The notes under the pieces: model-generated | Told to the model about the DNA's origin: nothing | Database searches by the model: none | What the model saw: only the letters and a program-made list of their open reading frames with translations | DNA from: Mucilaginibacter polytrichastri | Lineage (GTDB): Bacteria; Bacteroidota; Bacteroidia; Sphingobacteriales; Sphingobacteriaceae | Length of the DNA stretch: 60,344 nucleotides | Assembly (NCBI RefSeq): GCF_001911425.1 | Contig: NZ_MPPL01000001.1 | Coordinates: 2,684,794 to 2,745,137 of the forward strand | Direction of reading: 5' to 3' | Translations under genes and position numbers: made by a program | In this document: one piece after another, positions 27,135 through 37,262 of the stretch | Position numbering within the stretch: the first letter of the stretch is position 1 | Layout: every line of letters begins with the position of its first letter

Positions 27135-28317
27135 TTTTATCGGTGTTAATTTTTCCATAACGCTCAATAAGTATTGAAGCTTGTTCATAAACTTCATGAA
27201 CACTTACCATATTCATGCATAAATTCGTTCCAAATTTACAATTTATTAAATGACATGGCTTACATTCTAGCGGATGTGATACAACAGACAATGCATTACG
27301 GGTAAAAGGTTTTACAGACTTAGGGTCTCCTTTGCCAAAAATTACAACCTCTGGAATATTGTACGCACCAGCAATATGCGCAGCTCCGCTATCATTACAT
27401 ATTATAACATCGCAAACAGACATTAATATCATATACTCATGCAGGGTTTTTGATATAATTAAATATTGTACGCCCTCTTCATCAATTTCATTTTTAATCT
27501 TTTGTATGGTAGGCCCTTCATTAGGCCCTTCGAAAAGTAAAAAAACACAATTTGAATATACTGCCGATAGCCTGTTAATAACCTCCGCGTATTTGGTTTC
27601 ATCCCATTTTCTTTCTTCAAGGCTTGCTCCCGGATGAATGCCAATAACTATTTTATCATTTAATTTTTTTTGAGTTACAAAATCGGCCGTATAAATCCCG
27701 TCGGCTGAAGTTAGATTTAATTCGGGATATTTATCGTCATCAACAAATTGACAGTCTAAACCTTCCAATAAAGCAAAGGATTCATCAATTAAATGATCAT
27801 AATCTTTAATCGGTGCAATTACATCCGTAAGCATATATTCTCCACCGCTAAAATTAAAACTTGCCTTCCTGCTTGCGTTAATAAAGTTCATATAAAATAT
27901 GTTCCGCCAGTCACCTCTAAAATCGATGGCCAGGTCATATTTCTTTCTATTAGCACTTACCAGACTATAAAAAAAAGATAATATGTTTTTTATAGATTTA
28001 TCAAAAGGAGATATCCACGGGCAATTCGCGATTACAAAATCATCAAATACATTTTGATCATGCAATATTGTTTTAACCAGATTACCGCCTACCAATGTTA
28101 TCCTAGCATTAGGAAAATTTCTCTTTAATGCTTTTATTGCAGGTGTATACATAATTGTATCACCGATTAGTAAAAATGCTATTATTATAATATCCTTAAC
28201 ATCTTCTTTTATTATTGCCGGATATCTTTTATTATTTTTAGGAAACAAGTAAAGCTTACTGAATAGCTTGTTAACTTTTCTTAATTTACTTATTTTTAAA
28301 TCATTAAATTTTGGCAT
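27124..28317 (-). CDS. Family 9 glycosyltransferase (heptosyltransferase)
   Basis: The 397-residue protein carries GDTIMYTPAIKALKRNFPNA and VGGNLV in the N-domain. Then come IGIHPGASLEERKWDETKYA and ICNDSGAAHIAGAYNIPEVV in the C-domain. These are canonical GT9 motifs, where the D-SG-HIA loop contacts ADP-heptose. A cysteine-rich tail (HPLECKPCHLINCKFGTNLC) occurs in many GT9 members. It likely transfers heptose from ADP-heptose to the repeat unit or core, matching gmhA and the heptose kinase downstream. Confidence 0.88.
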   Translation of the reverse strand: MPKFNDLKISKLRKVNKLFSKLYLFPKNNKRYPAIIKEDVKDIIIIAFLLIGDTIMYTPAIKALKRNFPNARITLVGGNLVKTILHDQNVFDDFVIANCPWISPFDKSIKNILSFFYSLVSANRKKYDLAIDFRGDWRNIFYMNFINASRKASFNFSGGEYMLTDVIAPIKDYDHLIDESFALLEGLDCQFVDDDKYPELNLTSADGIYTADFVTQKKLNDKIVIGIHPGASLEERKWDETKYAEVINRLSAVYSNCVFLLFEGPNEGPTIQKIKNEIDEEGVQYLIISKTLHEYMILMSVCDVIICNDSGAAHIAGAYNIPEVVIFGKGDPKSVKPFTRNALSVVSHPLECKPCHLINCKFGTNLCMNMVSVHEVYEQASILIERYGKINTDKNVL

Positions 28318-28395
28318 AAATTAATGTAGACTCTCTAAATTAAGTTAACATATCTCAACAAAGAGACGATAGATAAAATAAATAATACTTTATAA

Positions 28396-29223
28396 TTAAA
28401 CTTCCTGGTAACTATGTTTAGTTTTAAAAAACCAACCTTTGTACGGTAATAAATACGATATTAATTTTACGGTACGGAGAACTAAGATTTTAAGAGAGCC
28501 ATTATTAGGATAATGATTTTTAAAATAATCTGTTTTGCTTACCATATTAAAATCTCTTTTTTTCTCATCCATACCTCCCTTTAAACTTTCAATATGGTGG
28601 GTTACCATTTTGCTATTTTCAAATGTAAAAAACCTTCCTGTTGGTGCAAATGGGAAACGCCTAACATATCTTGGCAGGCTTATAGGCATATTTTCTGTAA
28701 TGTAAATAAAATTATAATTTTTACCAGTAAGATAGTTTGCTACATAATATTCTGGCGTGCTTACAAATGTAAATATATCTCTGTTCTGCTTAATAAATGA
28801 TGTTTTTATAATTGCAATGTCTGTGGCTAAATTGCTAACATATCTAAAAAATTGAGCACTTGCCCAAACAGCATTTTCATCTGTTAACCTTTTAATGTAT
28901 TTTCTAATTAGCTGATCTCCGTACATCCATGTATCTGCTTCTAAAATTACGGTATAATCGCAATCATCAGGCATATACTCCATCCCTGCATGTAGCAATT
29001 GAGAATTACCATTAAAATGACCTATGTTTTCTTTTACTGATATAACTTTATTGCATTTGGCCATACATGATTCGGGAATTAAATACCCATCATTTTCACC
29101 ATTTGTTACAAGTAAAATAAAATAATCATTCAATGTCCAGGTATCCCTAATGATGTTGACACAATTTACCAAGTCTTCAACCCTATTGTAAACTCTTATT
29201 AAAACACAAACTCTGTTCAACAT
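28396..29223 (-). CDS. Putative GT-A glycosyltransferase
   Basis: The 275-residue protein starts MLNRVCVLIRVYNRVEDLVN, a GT2-like first strand. It contains VKENIGHFNGNSQLLHAGME and YTVILEADTWMYG, where EAD serves as a DxD-like metal motif. Its later half is not typical of any family I can name. The location between the polymerase and the GT9 gene supports a role in repeat-unit synthesis. Specificity is unknown. A 78-base gap separates it from the GT9 gene. Confidence 0.65.
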   Translation of the reverse strand: MLNRVCVLIRVYNRVEDLVNCVNIIRDTWTLNDYFILLVTNGENDGYLIPESCMAKCNKVISVKENIGHFNGNSQLLHAGMEYMPDDCDYTVILEADTWMYGDQLIRKYIKRLTDENAVWASAQFFRYVSNLATDIAIIKTSFIKQNRDIFTFVSTPEYYVANYLTGKNYNFIYITENMPISLPRYVRRFPFAPTGRFFTFENSKMVTHHIESLKGGMDEKKRDFNMVSKTDYFKNHYPNNGSLKILVLRTVKLISYLLPYKGWFFKTKHSYQEV

Positions 29224-29237
29224 AAACGCAACAATAA

Positions 29238-30536
29238 CTAACTTTTTATTAATATAAAACTACTAATACATATCACAAACAACAGAGAAAGCATTAAAAA
29301 AAGAGTCTCCAGATTTGAAACAACCATTGGGGGGTCTGTCTCAATCACCGTAATTTGAAGATATAATAAGGTAAATAAGGCTTGCCCTAATTTGTTTTTG
29401 CGAAGAATAAAAAACAAATTATTTCTGGTAAAGCTTAAAAATAAACCCACCAGATAAGAAAAAACAATACTGCCCCAAAAACCGTAGTAAATATATCCAA
29501 ATACATTATGACGCGCGTTAGGACCGGCAATAGTATCCGAAACGCCAAACATGTTAAATAACTGAAAGCCTATTACAACAGGTTGATTATTACGCGGGAT
29601 AATTCTTAGTGTGTAGAAGATATCACCAAATAATGCCAAAAAAGGTTGTGAATGGTTGATATGCTCAATGTTATTGTTTGGATAAGCAAAGTAATAAACA
29701 TCGCCCGATGCAACTAACCTAAATAAGAAAATGCCTATGCTACTACCTGCGTCTGCATCGCCACTATTTTTTTGAAAAACAATAGTAAAAAAAACAAAAC
29801 ACATCCCAAAACCAAGTAAAATAACCTCGTATTTACGAATACCCGTAAAGTATTTTTTTAATTCACTACCATTAAGCATAATATAGCAAAACAGTATAAA
29901 GCCTAACAGCATAAACTCGCTTCTACTACCTGATAATGCAAAAAATACAATCAGAATTACTAGAAAAAAATATTTATACACGTAAAGAAGAGAAGAAGTG
30001 CTTTTTTCAAATAAAAAGTAAATCAAAAGAAAAATAGATAATGGCTTAAAAACATCAATTATCCTCCCTAACACCCCCCAGCCGCCTGCATTGTTGTAAA
30101 GATCAATATGGGTACCCAATAATAATGGCACGCCAATTACTTTATAACTGATCAACTGGATTATAATATATAGCAATGAACAAACAAAAAAAGTTATTCT
30201 TAAAAAAAGTTTTTCACCTTCGAATACAATTGTCTGGTAAGGTGCTACTATTTTATCCTTTTTTAACTGTTTAAAAGTGAAGAATCCTCCTATAAATGCC
30301 AATTGGGTGAGAATGTAGTTAATTAGATATTTGGATTCTATACTATGAGTGAAATACAAAAATATAACTACAGAAAATCCGAATGAAGAAAAAATTATAC
30401 TAAACACAATAGGATCCAAAATGGATAATATCATTCTTCGGAAAACTAAAAAGTATAATATAGCCGACCCTAATAATGACCAAAGGTACAAGCCGATATT
30501 ATCATTTAATAATAATCCAAAACTTAACCAATCCAT
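29238..30536 (-). CDS. Oligosaccharide repeat-unit polymerase (Wzy-like)
   Basis: The 432-residue protein has about ten to eleven membrane spans. A long hydrophilic stretch in the second half includes YFAYPNNNIEHINHSQPFLA and GPNARHNVFGYIYYGFWGSI. Sequence similarity between Wzy proteins is low, so the call rests on topology and neighbours: a flippase, Wzz, Wza and glycosyltransferases. The segment RHNVFGYIYYGFWGSIVFSY resembles the O-antigen polymerase family also seen in oligosaccharide repeat-unit polymerases. Polymerisation would take place at the periplasmic face of the inner membrane. Confidence 0.72.
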   Translation of the reverse strand: MDWLSFGLLLNDNIGLYLWSLLGSAILYFLVFRRMILSILDPIVFSIIFSSFGFSVVIFLYFTHSIESKYLINYILTQLAFIGGFFTFKQLKKDKIVAPYQTIVFEGEKLFLRITFFVCSLLYIIIQLISYKVIGVPLLLGTHIDLYNNAGGWGVLGRIIDVFKPLSIFLLIYFLFEKSTSSLLYVYKYFFLVILIVFFALSGSRSEFMLLGFILFCYIMLNGSELKKYFTGIRKYEVILLGFGMCFVFFTIVFQKNSGDADAGSSIGIFLFRLVASGDVYYFAYPNNNIEHINHSQPFLALFGDIFYTLRIIPRNNQPVVIGFQLFNMFGVSDTIAGPNARHNVFGYIYYGFWGSIVFSYLVGLFLSFTRNNLFFILRKNKLGQALFTLLYLQITVIETDPPMVVSNLETLFLMLSLLFVICISSFILIKS

Positions 30537-31289
30537 TTACTTATAATACTGCTTGTTCCGTAATTTAAACACTAAATTTCTCGCATACGCATACAAGTAA
30601 ACAATAAAGGGCATGTTCTCTTTCACAATTTTTATTCTGTTTTTAATAAAGTGAAAATCTTTGTTTATGGCAGAATAGCCACCGCCTTCGTAAACACAAA
30701 TTACTATTGGAAAATACTCCCATTTGTAATCTTTATCGCCGTATAACAAGATATTTAAGTGATGGTCGCTATTACTGCGATACAGAAGATCATATTTATA
30801 TTTTTTATAAACTTTAGCTGGATATAATATTGCCTGATGGCAAATAGCTACTCGGCTAAATCTAAAACCGGTAAACCTGCCATTAAAAACTTTCAGAATA
30901 TCATTTCTGTAAACATCTCCATAATATATTTTATTATTATCTTTTAGTCTTTCTACAACCTTGTGTAATACATTTAATAAAATATCACCGGCTCCAACAA
31001 AATTCACCCAATCGCCGGTCACTACTTCAGTAGCCTTATTCATAGCATCATATATACCTTTATCCGGCTCACTAACCCAATAAGAAATATGTTTCTCATA
31101 CCGCTTTATAATATCAAGGGTACCATCAGTTGAGCCACCGTCGATAATAATTAATTCAATATTCCGGTACGTTTGCTTAACAATACTTAAAAGTGTTTGC
31201 TCTAAAAATTCTTCAGCATTATACACTACTGAAATAATACTAATTACAGGCATGTCAGGTAAAAAATCCTGTTTATTAATGTTGGCCAT
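30537..31289 (-). CDS. Family 2 glycosyltransferase (WcaE-like)
   Basis: The 250-residue GT-A protein has ISIISVVYNAEEFLEQTLLS, IELIIIDGGSTDGTLDIIKR and SEPDKGIYDAMNKATEVVTG. It also has FVGAGDIL (DxD position) and ICHQAILYP. The SEPDKGIYDAMNKA motif is characteristic of the colanic-acid WcaE-like branch of GT2. It adds one sugar to the lipid-linked intermediate in the cytoplasm. It follows the acyltransferase by 14 bases and abuts the polymerase gene. Confidence 0.87.
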   Translation of the reverse strand: MANINKQDFLPDMPVISIISVVYNAEEFLEQTLLSIVKQTYRNIELIIIDGGSTDGTLDIIKRYEKHISYWVSEPDKGIYDAMNKATEVVTGDWVNFVGAGDILLNVLHKVVERLKDNNKIYYGDVYRNDILKVFNGRFTGFRFSRVAICHQAILYPAKVYKKYKYDLLYRSNSDHHLNILLYGDKDYKWEYFPIVICVYEGGGYSAINKDFHFIKNRIKIVKENMPFIVYLYAYARNLVFKLRNKQYYK

Positions 31290-31303
31290 TTCGTTTTTTT
31301 ATA

Positions 31304-31930
31304 TCAATCAATTATCTTTTTAATAAATTTTGCAGGGTTACCTGCCCATATTTCATAGGCAGGTATTTTTTTGGTTACCACGCTACCCGCGCCAATGATG
31401 CTTTTGTCTCCAATAATTACACCTTTTAATATAATGGAATTAGCACCTATAAAAACATCATTACCAATTTCAATTGGTAATGATATAATAGAGTTTTCAT
31501 CGTGTTCTCTTCTTAATTTATAATTTAACGAATGAAAATCAGTGTCCCAAATACTAACGTTGCCACCACAAAATAAATTTTTTCCTATTATTATTTTATT
31601 GGAACAATATATAGACACGCCAGAAAAACCAGAACCATTATCAATTGACAAATAACCAGTTTTTGAAACATATATAGTACATTGCTTACTCAGCCCCATT
31701 GGGTTAGAAACGAAAGAACTATTAAACACCAAATTTGTACCTAATACACATCTGCCATAATTATTAATCTTTAATTTACCTCTTATTATAGGTATTGTTA
31801 TGTATTCGATCTCTTGCGCATTAAAAATAAAAGGATAGTAAATTTTTTTGCAAAGGCTTCTTATTTTATATGTACACCAGGTTTCAATATCCAGATATAT
31901 TTTTCTACATATTTTGTATATTCTTTTCAT
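31304..31930 (-). CDS. Hexapeptide-repeat acyltransferase
   Basis: The 208-residue protein has beta-helix repeats from about residue 75 to the end: [32 protein letters not shown] with the catalytic-type His, and [20 protein letters not shown]. It closes with [24 protein letters not shown]. This is the WbbJ/maltose O-acetyltransferase pattern. It probably O-acetylates the polymer of the second locus. The gap to the flippase gene upstream is ten bases. Confidence 0.8.
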   Translation of the reverse strand: MKRIYKICRKIYLDIETWCTYKIRSLCKKIYYPFIFNAQEIEYITIPIIRGKLKINNYGRCVLGTNLVFNSSFVSNPMGLSKQCTIYVSKTGYLSIDNGSGFSGVSIYCSNKIIIGKNLFCGGNVSIWDTDFHSLNYKLRREHDENSIISLPIEIGNDVFIGANSIILKGVIIGDKSIIGAGSVVTKKIPAYEIWAGNPAKFIKKIID

Positions 31931-31940
31931 TGCAAAAAAA

Positions 31941-33299
31941 TTACTTAGCCCAGATTCCTGAGGCGGAATTATTTAATATCTTTTTGCATTGAACGTATAA
32001 AATAATATCCATGTAAAAGAAAACAAAAACATTAGATAATGTAACGCCGGCAATGCCAATAGTTTTACCTAAAAATATAGCTAATGGTATGTTTACAATT
32101 GTACTTATTATATATAAATATAATTGCAGCTTAATTTTACCAATACCGTTTAGCAAATAACAATGTATCATTAACCAACAAAAACCTGCTACATACAACA
32201 CCATAGATGCCGAAAGGATAAATGGAATATTTACTAATGTACTACCAAGCCATAATTTGTATAAAAATGGAGATACTATCCATAAAACGATGGCTATAAC
32301 TACGGTTATACCCCAATAAATATACATTTTTCTAAATATCCCCTTAATCCAAACGAAATCATTTATTGTATAGGCATCTGTAAAAGAACTCCAAAAAGGC
32401 GTAATTACTATCGTAAAAACATTAACCAATATTGCAAACAATTTATAAGCAATATTAAAAGTTGTAACCTCTTTAGGGCCAAATAATTGTGTAATTACTA
32501 TATTATCTGTTTCAAACAATATAAGTGCACCTATTTGTATTAAAAAAAAGTATCCTCCAATTGTTAATATATCTTTGGCCAAGCTAATGTTTATCAGTTT
32601 GATACTCGGCGCTATGTATTTGTACTTATGATTATAATACCAAATGCTGGCTATAATTTGTACCAATAACGGCACACCACTCAAAGCAATTATAAGGTAT
32701 AATAAAGAGCCTTGTGTGTACTTGGTAAGCAAGAATATAATTATTAAACTCACTATTTGTGAGATTAAAGTAATAAGCGAAACTTTTGAGGTTGCATGAA
32801 CTGCTGTTAAAACAACATTTACAATTTGTAAAATAAATTGGATACAAAAAAAACCGACTATGAAGACAATAATCTGATTTAAATTTTTAACCGAGTTTAT
32901 GGAGACATTTAATATTAGATTCCAATTGATAAACTGATTAATAAACAAAAACATCAAGAAAATTAATATTGATATTATTGCCAGTAATGCATAAGTAGAA
33001 CTTATATAAATTCTTGAAGCTTTGTATTGCCCCAAAGCGTTTGTTTGAGAAATTTTATTTTTAAGACCATTACCCAAGCCAACATCAAAGAAATTCATCC
33101 AATTTACTAACGAACTTAAAGTAAGCCATATTCCGTACTGACTCTCGTTAACGTATTTAATAGTCATTGGTATTAAAACCAACCCTATAATAATACCAAT
33201 GCCTTTTAATAAAAATGAAAATGCAATATTTTTTTTAGCTATGATAGATCGTTCGTGACCTTCCGAAAAATAAGATTTTATTTTTACTATAATATTCAC
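31941..33299 (-). CDS. Lipid-linked oligosaccharide flippase (Wzx-like, MOP superfamily)
   Basis: The 452-residue protein has about twelve membrane spans. N-terminal features of polysaccharide flippases are present: [40 protein letters not shown] and [20 protein letters not shown]. It is expected to flip undecaprenyl-linked repeat units to the periplasm, between the cytoplasmic glycosyltransferases and the polymerase. The DNA is very AT-rich. It sits directly after the Wzz gene in the operon. Confidence 0.87.
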   Translation of the reverse strand: MNIIVKIKSYFSEGHERSIIAKKNIAFSFLLKGIGIIIGLVLIPMTIKYVNESQYGIWLTLSSLVNWMNFFDVGLGNGLKNKISQTNALGQYKASRIYISSTYALLAIISILIFLMFLFINQFINWNLILNVSINSVKNLNQIIVFIVGFFCIQFILQIVNVVLTAVHATSKVSLITLISQIVSLIIIFLLTKYTQGSLLYLIIALSGVPLLVQIIASIWYYNHKYKYIAPSIKLINISLAKDILTIGGYFFLIQIGALILFETDNIVITQLFGPKEVTTFNIAYKLFAILVNVFTIVITPFWSSFTDAYTINDFVWIKGIFRKMYIYWGITVVIAIVLWIVSPFLYKLWLGSTLVNIPFILSASMVLYVAGFCWLMIHCYLLNGIGKIKLQLYLYIISTIVNIPLAIFLGKTIGIAGVTLSNVFVFFYMDIILYVQCKKILNNSASGIWAK

Positions 33300-33333
33300 A
33301 ATGCTTTTACACTTAACATAAAAAAAGGTATCG

Positions 33334-34458
33334 TTAGTTTTGCTTTGTATCGGTTAAGACTTTAATTTTTTTATAAAGCTTAGCCAATAATAAAACCATT
33401 ACTACAATAAAGCATCCAAAAAAACCACCTAATACAATTGCTTTTATTTTACCCAGCTTTTCTTTATCTAATGGATATATAGGGGTATCAATTACCTGTA
33501 TTAATGGCGTATCCTTTCTTAAGGAAATTTTGGCAAGCTCCAGATTTTGTACTAATTGACTTAATATGGCTTTATTGGCATCTGCATTGAATTGTGAACG
33601 CTGAACCGGAGTTCTCAACACCTGTCTCGTAATATTTAAATTAGGAGTAGCATCATTAATAGCTGCAGCCTGGTAAATAGCCGAATTTAATACAGCTTTT
33701 ACCGAATCTGTTTGGTGCTGTAAAATGGCTAGATTTTGTAACGCCTTCCCTGATTTAGTTTGAATGTAAAAATCATTTACTGTTTTTACAATTTGATTAT
33801 TAAACTGTGCTGCAAATATTTCGTCAATTGCTTTAACCTGAACGATTATAATACTTAACTTTTTATCTGGCTTATTTACAAACAGATGATTTTTGTTAAT
33901 TTCCTTTACCGCATCACCCAGAATACTATCTTGAAGGCGCGTTAAGTTTCCAGTCCCGATATTAAAATTTATATTTTTAAGCTCTCGAATAGAGGAATTG
34001 GCCCATTCATCCCTTAATCGTTTCATATCAATATATCGATCAATCAACAATTGCGTTTTACCATTGATCGAAATGTTACTCAACAAAGCTTTCTGAACCA
34101 TGGAGCGGGATTGGTATAGTTGAATAATATTGTCACCCTGAAAAATCCCTCCACTTCCGTCGGCACTGCCCATCCCTACCATTGACGCCAAACCTCCATA
34201 TTGGCTCAACAAACCTCCACCTTTTTCTCCCTCTTCTAAAACAAAAGTAGTGGTTGCAGTATATATAGGCTTTTTAACTTGTGAATAAACAAATCCTAAT
34301 ACACACCCTATAATAATAGCAAGGATCAAGATTTTCCATTTTGATAATAAATATTTATTGAACTGCCTTACCTTTAAAAATATATCTTTTAATGACACCT
34401 CATTGGGCTCATTATTAGGTACTTGCAAATTTTTATTTAATGAATTTTCTGAACTCAT
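33334..34458 (-). CDS. Chain-length determinant / polysaccharide co-polymerase (Wzz family), second locus
   Basis: The 374-residue protein has a first membrane span near residues 43-62 (KILILAIIIGCVLGFVYSQV) and a second near the C-terminus (VLGGFFGCFIVVMVLLLAKL). The periplasmic part opens with KPIYTATTTFVLEEGEKGGG. The pre-TM2 segment has IQVIDTPIYPLDKEKLGKIK, a proline-containing Wzz signature. No kinase domain follows. It is paralogous to the Wzz at 11717. It sits between the exporter and the flippase, and should govern chain length with the polymerase. Confidence 0.87.
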   Translation of the reverse strand: MSSENSLNKNLQVPNNEPNEVSLKDIFLKVRQFNKYLLSKWKILILAIIIGCVLGFVYSQVKKPIYTATTTFVLEEGEKGGGLLSQYGGLASMVGMGSADGSGGIFQGDNIIQLYQSRSMVQKALLSNISINGKTQLLIDRYIDMKRLRDEWANSSIRELKNINFNIGTGNLTRLQDSILGDAVKEINKNHLFVNKPDKKLSIIIVQVKAIDEIFAAQFNNQIVKTVNDFYIQTKSGKALQNLAILQHQTDSVKAVLNSAIYQAAAINDATPNLNITRQVLRTPVQRSQFNADANKAILSQLVQNLELAKISLRKDTPLIQVIDTPIYPLDKEKLGKIKAIVLGGFFGCFIVVMVLLLAKLYKKIKVLTDTKQN

Positions 34459-34496
34459 GTGGTTATGCTTTACAGCAAAAAATTATACCTATTAAA

Positions 34497-37112
34497 TTAC
34501 TTAAGCAACGTTACAATGATAACAGCCAGGGAAGCCAATGCCGATGATATACCTACGATACCCTGAATACCAACCTTTTCTCTTGGGGCGTGCTTGGGTA
34601 CAAAAATTTCCGCACCTGGTTTAATAGTCGGATAGTCATAAAAAAACAAAAACTTCTTTGTTGATTTTATAGCCCCATTAGCATAAACTACATAGGCATC
34701 TTTTTTACTGGCATTATATGTAAACCCACCAGATTCATTGATATACTCACCCATGCTTTTGCCGGATTTGTAAACGATATTAATAGGCTTTAAAATCTCA
34801 CCAGATACCCTTATCGTTTGAAGTTCTTTAGGTACGGTAATAACATCGCCATCTTCTACCAATAAATTATATCTTGATGCTGGTTTTTCTAAGATCCGAA
34901 CAAGATCAATACCTACGAAATCACTTTTTAAAGTTAAAGAATCTTGTTGCAGAGTTGTTGTATCCTTCACCCCCTGGGCCTCTTGTAAACGCCTAAGATT
35001 TAGTAATTTTTCCTGATCTTCTCTGGATTTGTCAACCCCATTCCTGTCTTTATTATTGCTGGTATAATTCCCGATAACGTTATTATTGTTGTTATTATAC
35101 CCGTTGTTATCGTCTCTATTCCTTTTCTCTTTAGGTATTTCTCGCCCAGGCCGTCTTAAAGATCCTCCCGCCGGAAAAGCCATTGCAGTTAGCCCACCTG
35201 CTCTTTTTAAAATGTCAGATATCTTTTCATCTTTACGCTGTATGGTATAAGTACCCGGATATAATACTTCGCCTTCTATTTTAACTATTTTTTGCACCTG
35301 GTACCCTTCAGAGCCTCTTACAGATACAATATCAAAAGGCTGAAGTATAAATGGCTCACCAACTAATTTCAGGTTCTGATCTACGTTAACTGTAAATATC
35401 TGTGCTGTAATGGCTGATACCGACATGGCATCGCTATTCTTAATCCTGCGTGAAATCTCGATCCTGTTTGGTGTAGCGCCTTCGTTTAACCCACCAGCCA
35501 TCTGTATAAGTGCTTCGAGATTCATATTCTCGCCGTATTTAAATGTGCCCGGGTTTCTAACTTCTCCCTTAATTTCTACCTGGTATTCATCGCGCAGATC
35601 AAATATTGAAGAGATAGTAACCTTATCTTCTCTTTGCAAAGGGATATCTGCCTGGGTGCCTTTTACAACCTTATCTACATCGAAAGAAAGCAGGGCTGGT
35701 GAATTATCAAGGTTAAGCCTTGATACATAGCCCCTGTTTAAAAATGCATCTTCCTTTAAACCGTCTGCTTTTTCAATCAGCTTTCTCAAAGTCATGCCCT
35801 TTTCCAACTCATATCGCCCGGGACGAAATACAGCGCCCGAAATTTCTACCCGGTTTGCAAAACGGTCCAGAATTTTTTCAACCAGATATTTATCTCCGTT
35901 CACAGGCTTATAAGTAGTAAATTGATCTGCATTAACATCAACTATCTTACGTTCTTTACTTGTGTTTTGTAACACCTTAACATTAGCAGTATATGCCTGG
36001 CTGGTAAAGCCGCCTGCAAAATTGATGATATCTTGTAACGATTCTGTTTTTAAAGCTTCGTATAAAGCCGGCCGTTTAACTTCTCCGCTGGCTTCTACAC
36101 GTACATCATAAACCGGTATATTAATAACATCCTGGTCTTGTAACCTTATATTTTTTTGGATACCCTTTAAAAGAAAATCGTAAACATCTACGTTTGCTAC
36201 TACCTTACTGTTTCTAATCACCTGTATTTTTCTGAACGAACCATTTTTGTTAGGGCCGCCAGATGCATAAAGCGCGTTGAAAACTGTTGACAATGAAGAT
36301 AAAGTGTATGAACCAGGCCTTAAAGATTCGCCGATTATGGTAACCTTTATGCTCCTGATATTTCCAAGATTTACCGAAATATTACTCCTGCCGCTTCTTA
36401 ATCCCGGATAGGTTTTAGACATCGCTGCTCTAATTTTTGCAGTAGCGTCTTCAATGGTTAACCCGCCAACAGATACTAAACCAACATATTGCAAACGGAT
36501 AGTACCTTCGGGTGTTACTTTTAAAGTATAATTAGCTTCATTATCTCCGGTTAAATCTATCAGCAGCTCATCATCTGGCCCAATAACATAACTTTTAGGT
36601 GTAGCCATCCTTAAATTCGGCTCAAAGCTTACTTTGCTGTTTTTAAATAAGTCCTCACCAAATATTTTGGGGATCAAATTTCCAAATGCATCACGCATTT
36701 GCTTTTTGCGGTCATCATCATAATTCCGTTTGCTTACGCCCGAAGTATCTGTTGAATCTGCATAGTTATTATAAGAACGAGTGCTGTAATTACTATTCTG
36801 AAGCTGTTTATTGTTATTATTTTTGGATGATGTGCCATTATCCTTATTGCCGTCATCCTTTTTAATTTTATCAATTCGCACCGTTAACTTTTGGGCTTCA
36901 TCTGGGCTCATACCTTGTGCAATGGCCATTTGGGCAATTTGCGCATCATCTGTGTAACCTACCGAGTTGGCCTTTTGCATCAGCTGCCGTACTTGTGCAT
37001 CTGTTAAATCATCAACCTTAACATCAGCCATGTTGGTTTGAGAAAAAGCAGTTTGAGAAATTATTATTGCCAGGAAAAATACAAGCGCTGTAATGGCTCT
37101 TTTAAAATTCAT
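34497..37112 (-). CDS. Polysaccharide export outer-membrane protein (Wza-like, multiple SLBB domains), second locus
   Basis: The 871-residue protein has a signal peptide (residues 1-24, ending AFSQ) and an N-terminal helical region VKVDDLTDAQVRQLMQKANS, like the paralogue at 9390. An Asn/Ser-rich linker (about 83-121) comes next. The Poly_export domain (SYVIGPDDELLIDLTGDNEA) and several SLBB units follow, for example GESLRPGSYTLSSLSTVFNA. A second Asn-rich insertion lies at about 655-695. The C-terminus is a hydrophobic helix. It forms the export channel and is first in the long minus-strand locus. Asn-rich inserts are absent from the other copy. Confidence 0.9.
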   Translation of the reverse strand: MNFKRAITALVFFLAIIISQTAFSQTNMADVKVDDLTDAQVRQLMQKANSVGYTDDAQIAQMAIAQGMSPDEAQKLTVRIDKIKKDDGNKDNGTSSKNNNNKQLQNSNYSTRSYNNYADSTDTSGVSKRNYDDDRKKQMRDAFGNLIPKIFGEDLFKNSKVSFEPNLRMATPKSYVIGPDDELLIDLTGDNEANYTLKVTPEGTIRLQYVGLVSVGGLTIEDATAKIRAAMSKTYPGLRSGRSNISVNLGNIRSIKVTIIGESLRPGSYTLSSLSTVFNALYASGGPNKNGSFRKIQVIRNSKVVANVDVYDFLLKGIQKNIRLQDQDVINIPVYDVRVEASGEVKRPALYEALKTESLQDIINFAGGFTSQAYTANVKVLQNTSKERKIVDVNADQFTTYKPVNGDKYLVEKILDRFANRVEISGAVFRPGRYELEKGMTLRKLIEKADGLKEDAFLNRGYVSRLNLDNSPALLSFDVDKVVKGTQADIPLQREDKVTISSIFDLRDEYQVEIKGEVRNPGTFKYGENMNLEALIQMAGGLNEGATPNRIEISRRIKNSDAMSVSAITAQIFTVNVDQNLKLVGEPFILQPFDIVSVRGSEGYQVQKIVKIEGEVLYPGTYTIQRKDEKISDILKRAGGLTAMAFPAGGSLRRPGREIPKEKRNRDDNNGYNNNNNNVIGNYTSNNKDRNGVDKSREDQEKLLNLRRLQEAQGVKDTTTLQQDSLTLKSDFVGIDLVRILEKPASRYNLLVEDGDVITVPKELQTIRVSGEILKPINIVYKSGKSMGEYINESGGFTYNASKKDAYVVYANGAIKSTKKFLFFYDYPTIKPGAEIFVPKHAPREKVGIQGIVGISSALASLAVIIVTLLK

Positions 37113-37254
37113 ATATTAAGATGTGCTTATATGCTGTTAAAATTTATTAAGCTATTCGCCAACAGCTAAATAGTTGTTAAAATTATTCAAAAAAAAACGA
37201 TTGTTAATTATTAATGCTGACTCACAACAGTAAAAGCAGGTATGTGTTTTGTAC

Positions 37255-37262
37255 CAAATTTA
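37255..37262 (-). promoter_or_regulatory. Candidate -7 element for the second polysaccharide locus
   Basis: Read on the minus strand this is TAAATTTG, an exact TAnnTTTG. The predicted start near 37248 leaves a leader of about 135 bases before the Wza-like ATG at 37112. The best -33 partner (CAA at 37278) is too close, at 15 bases, so confidence is low. Confidence 0.3.
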
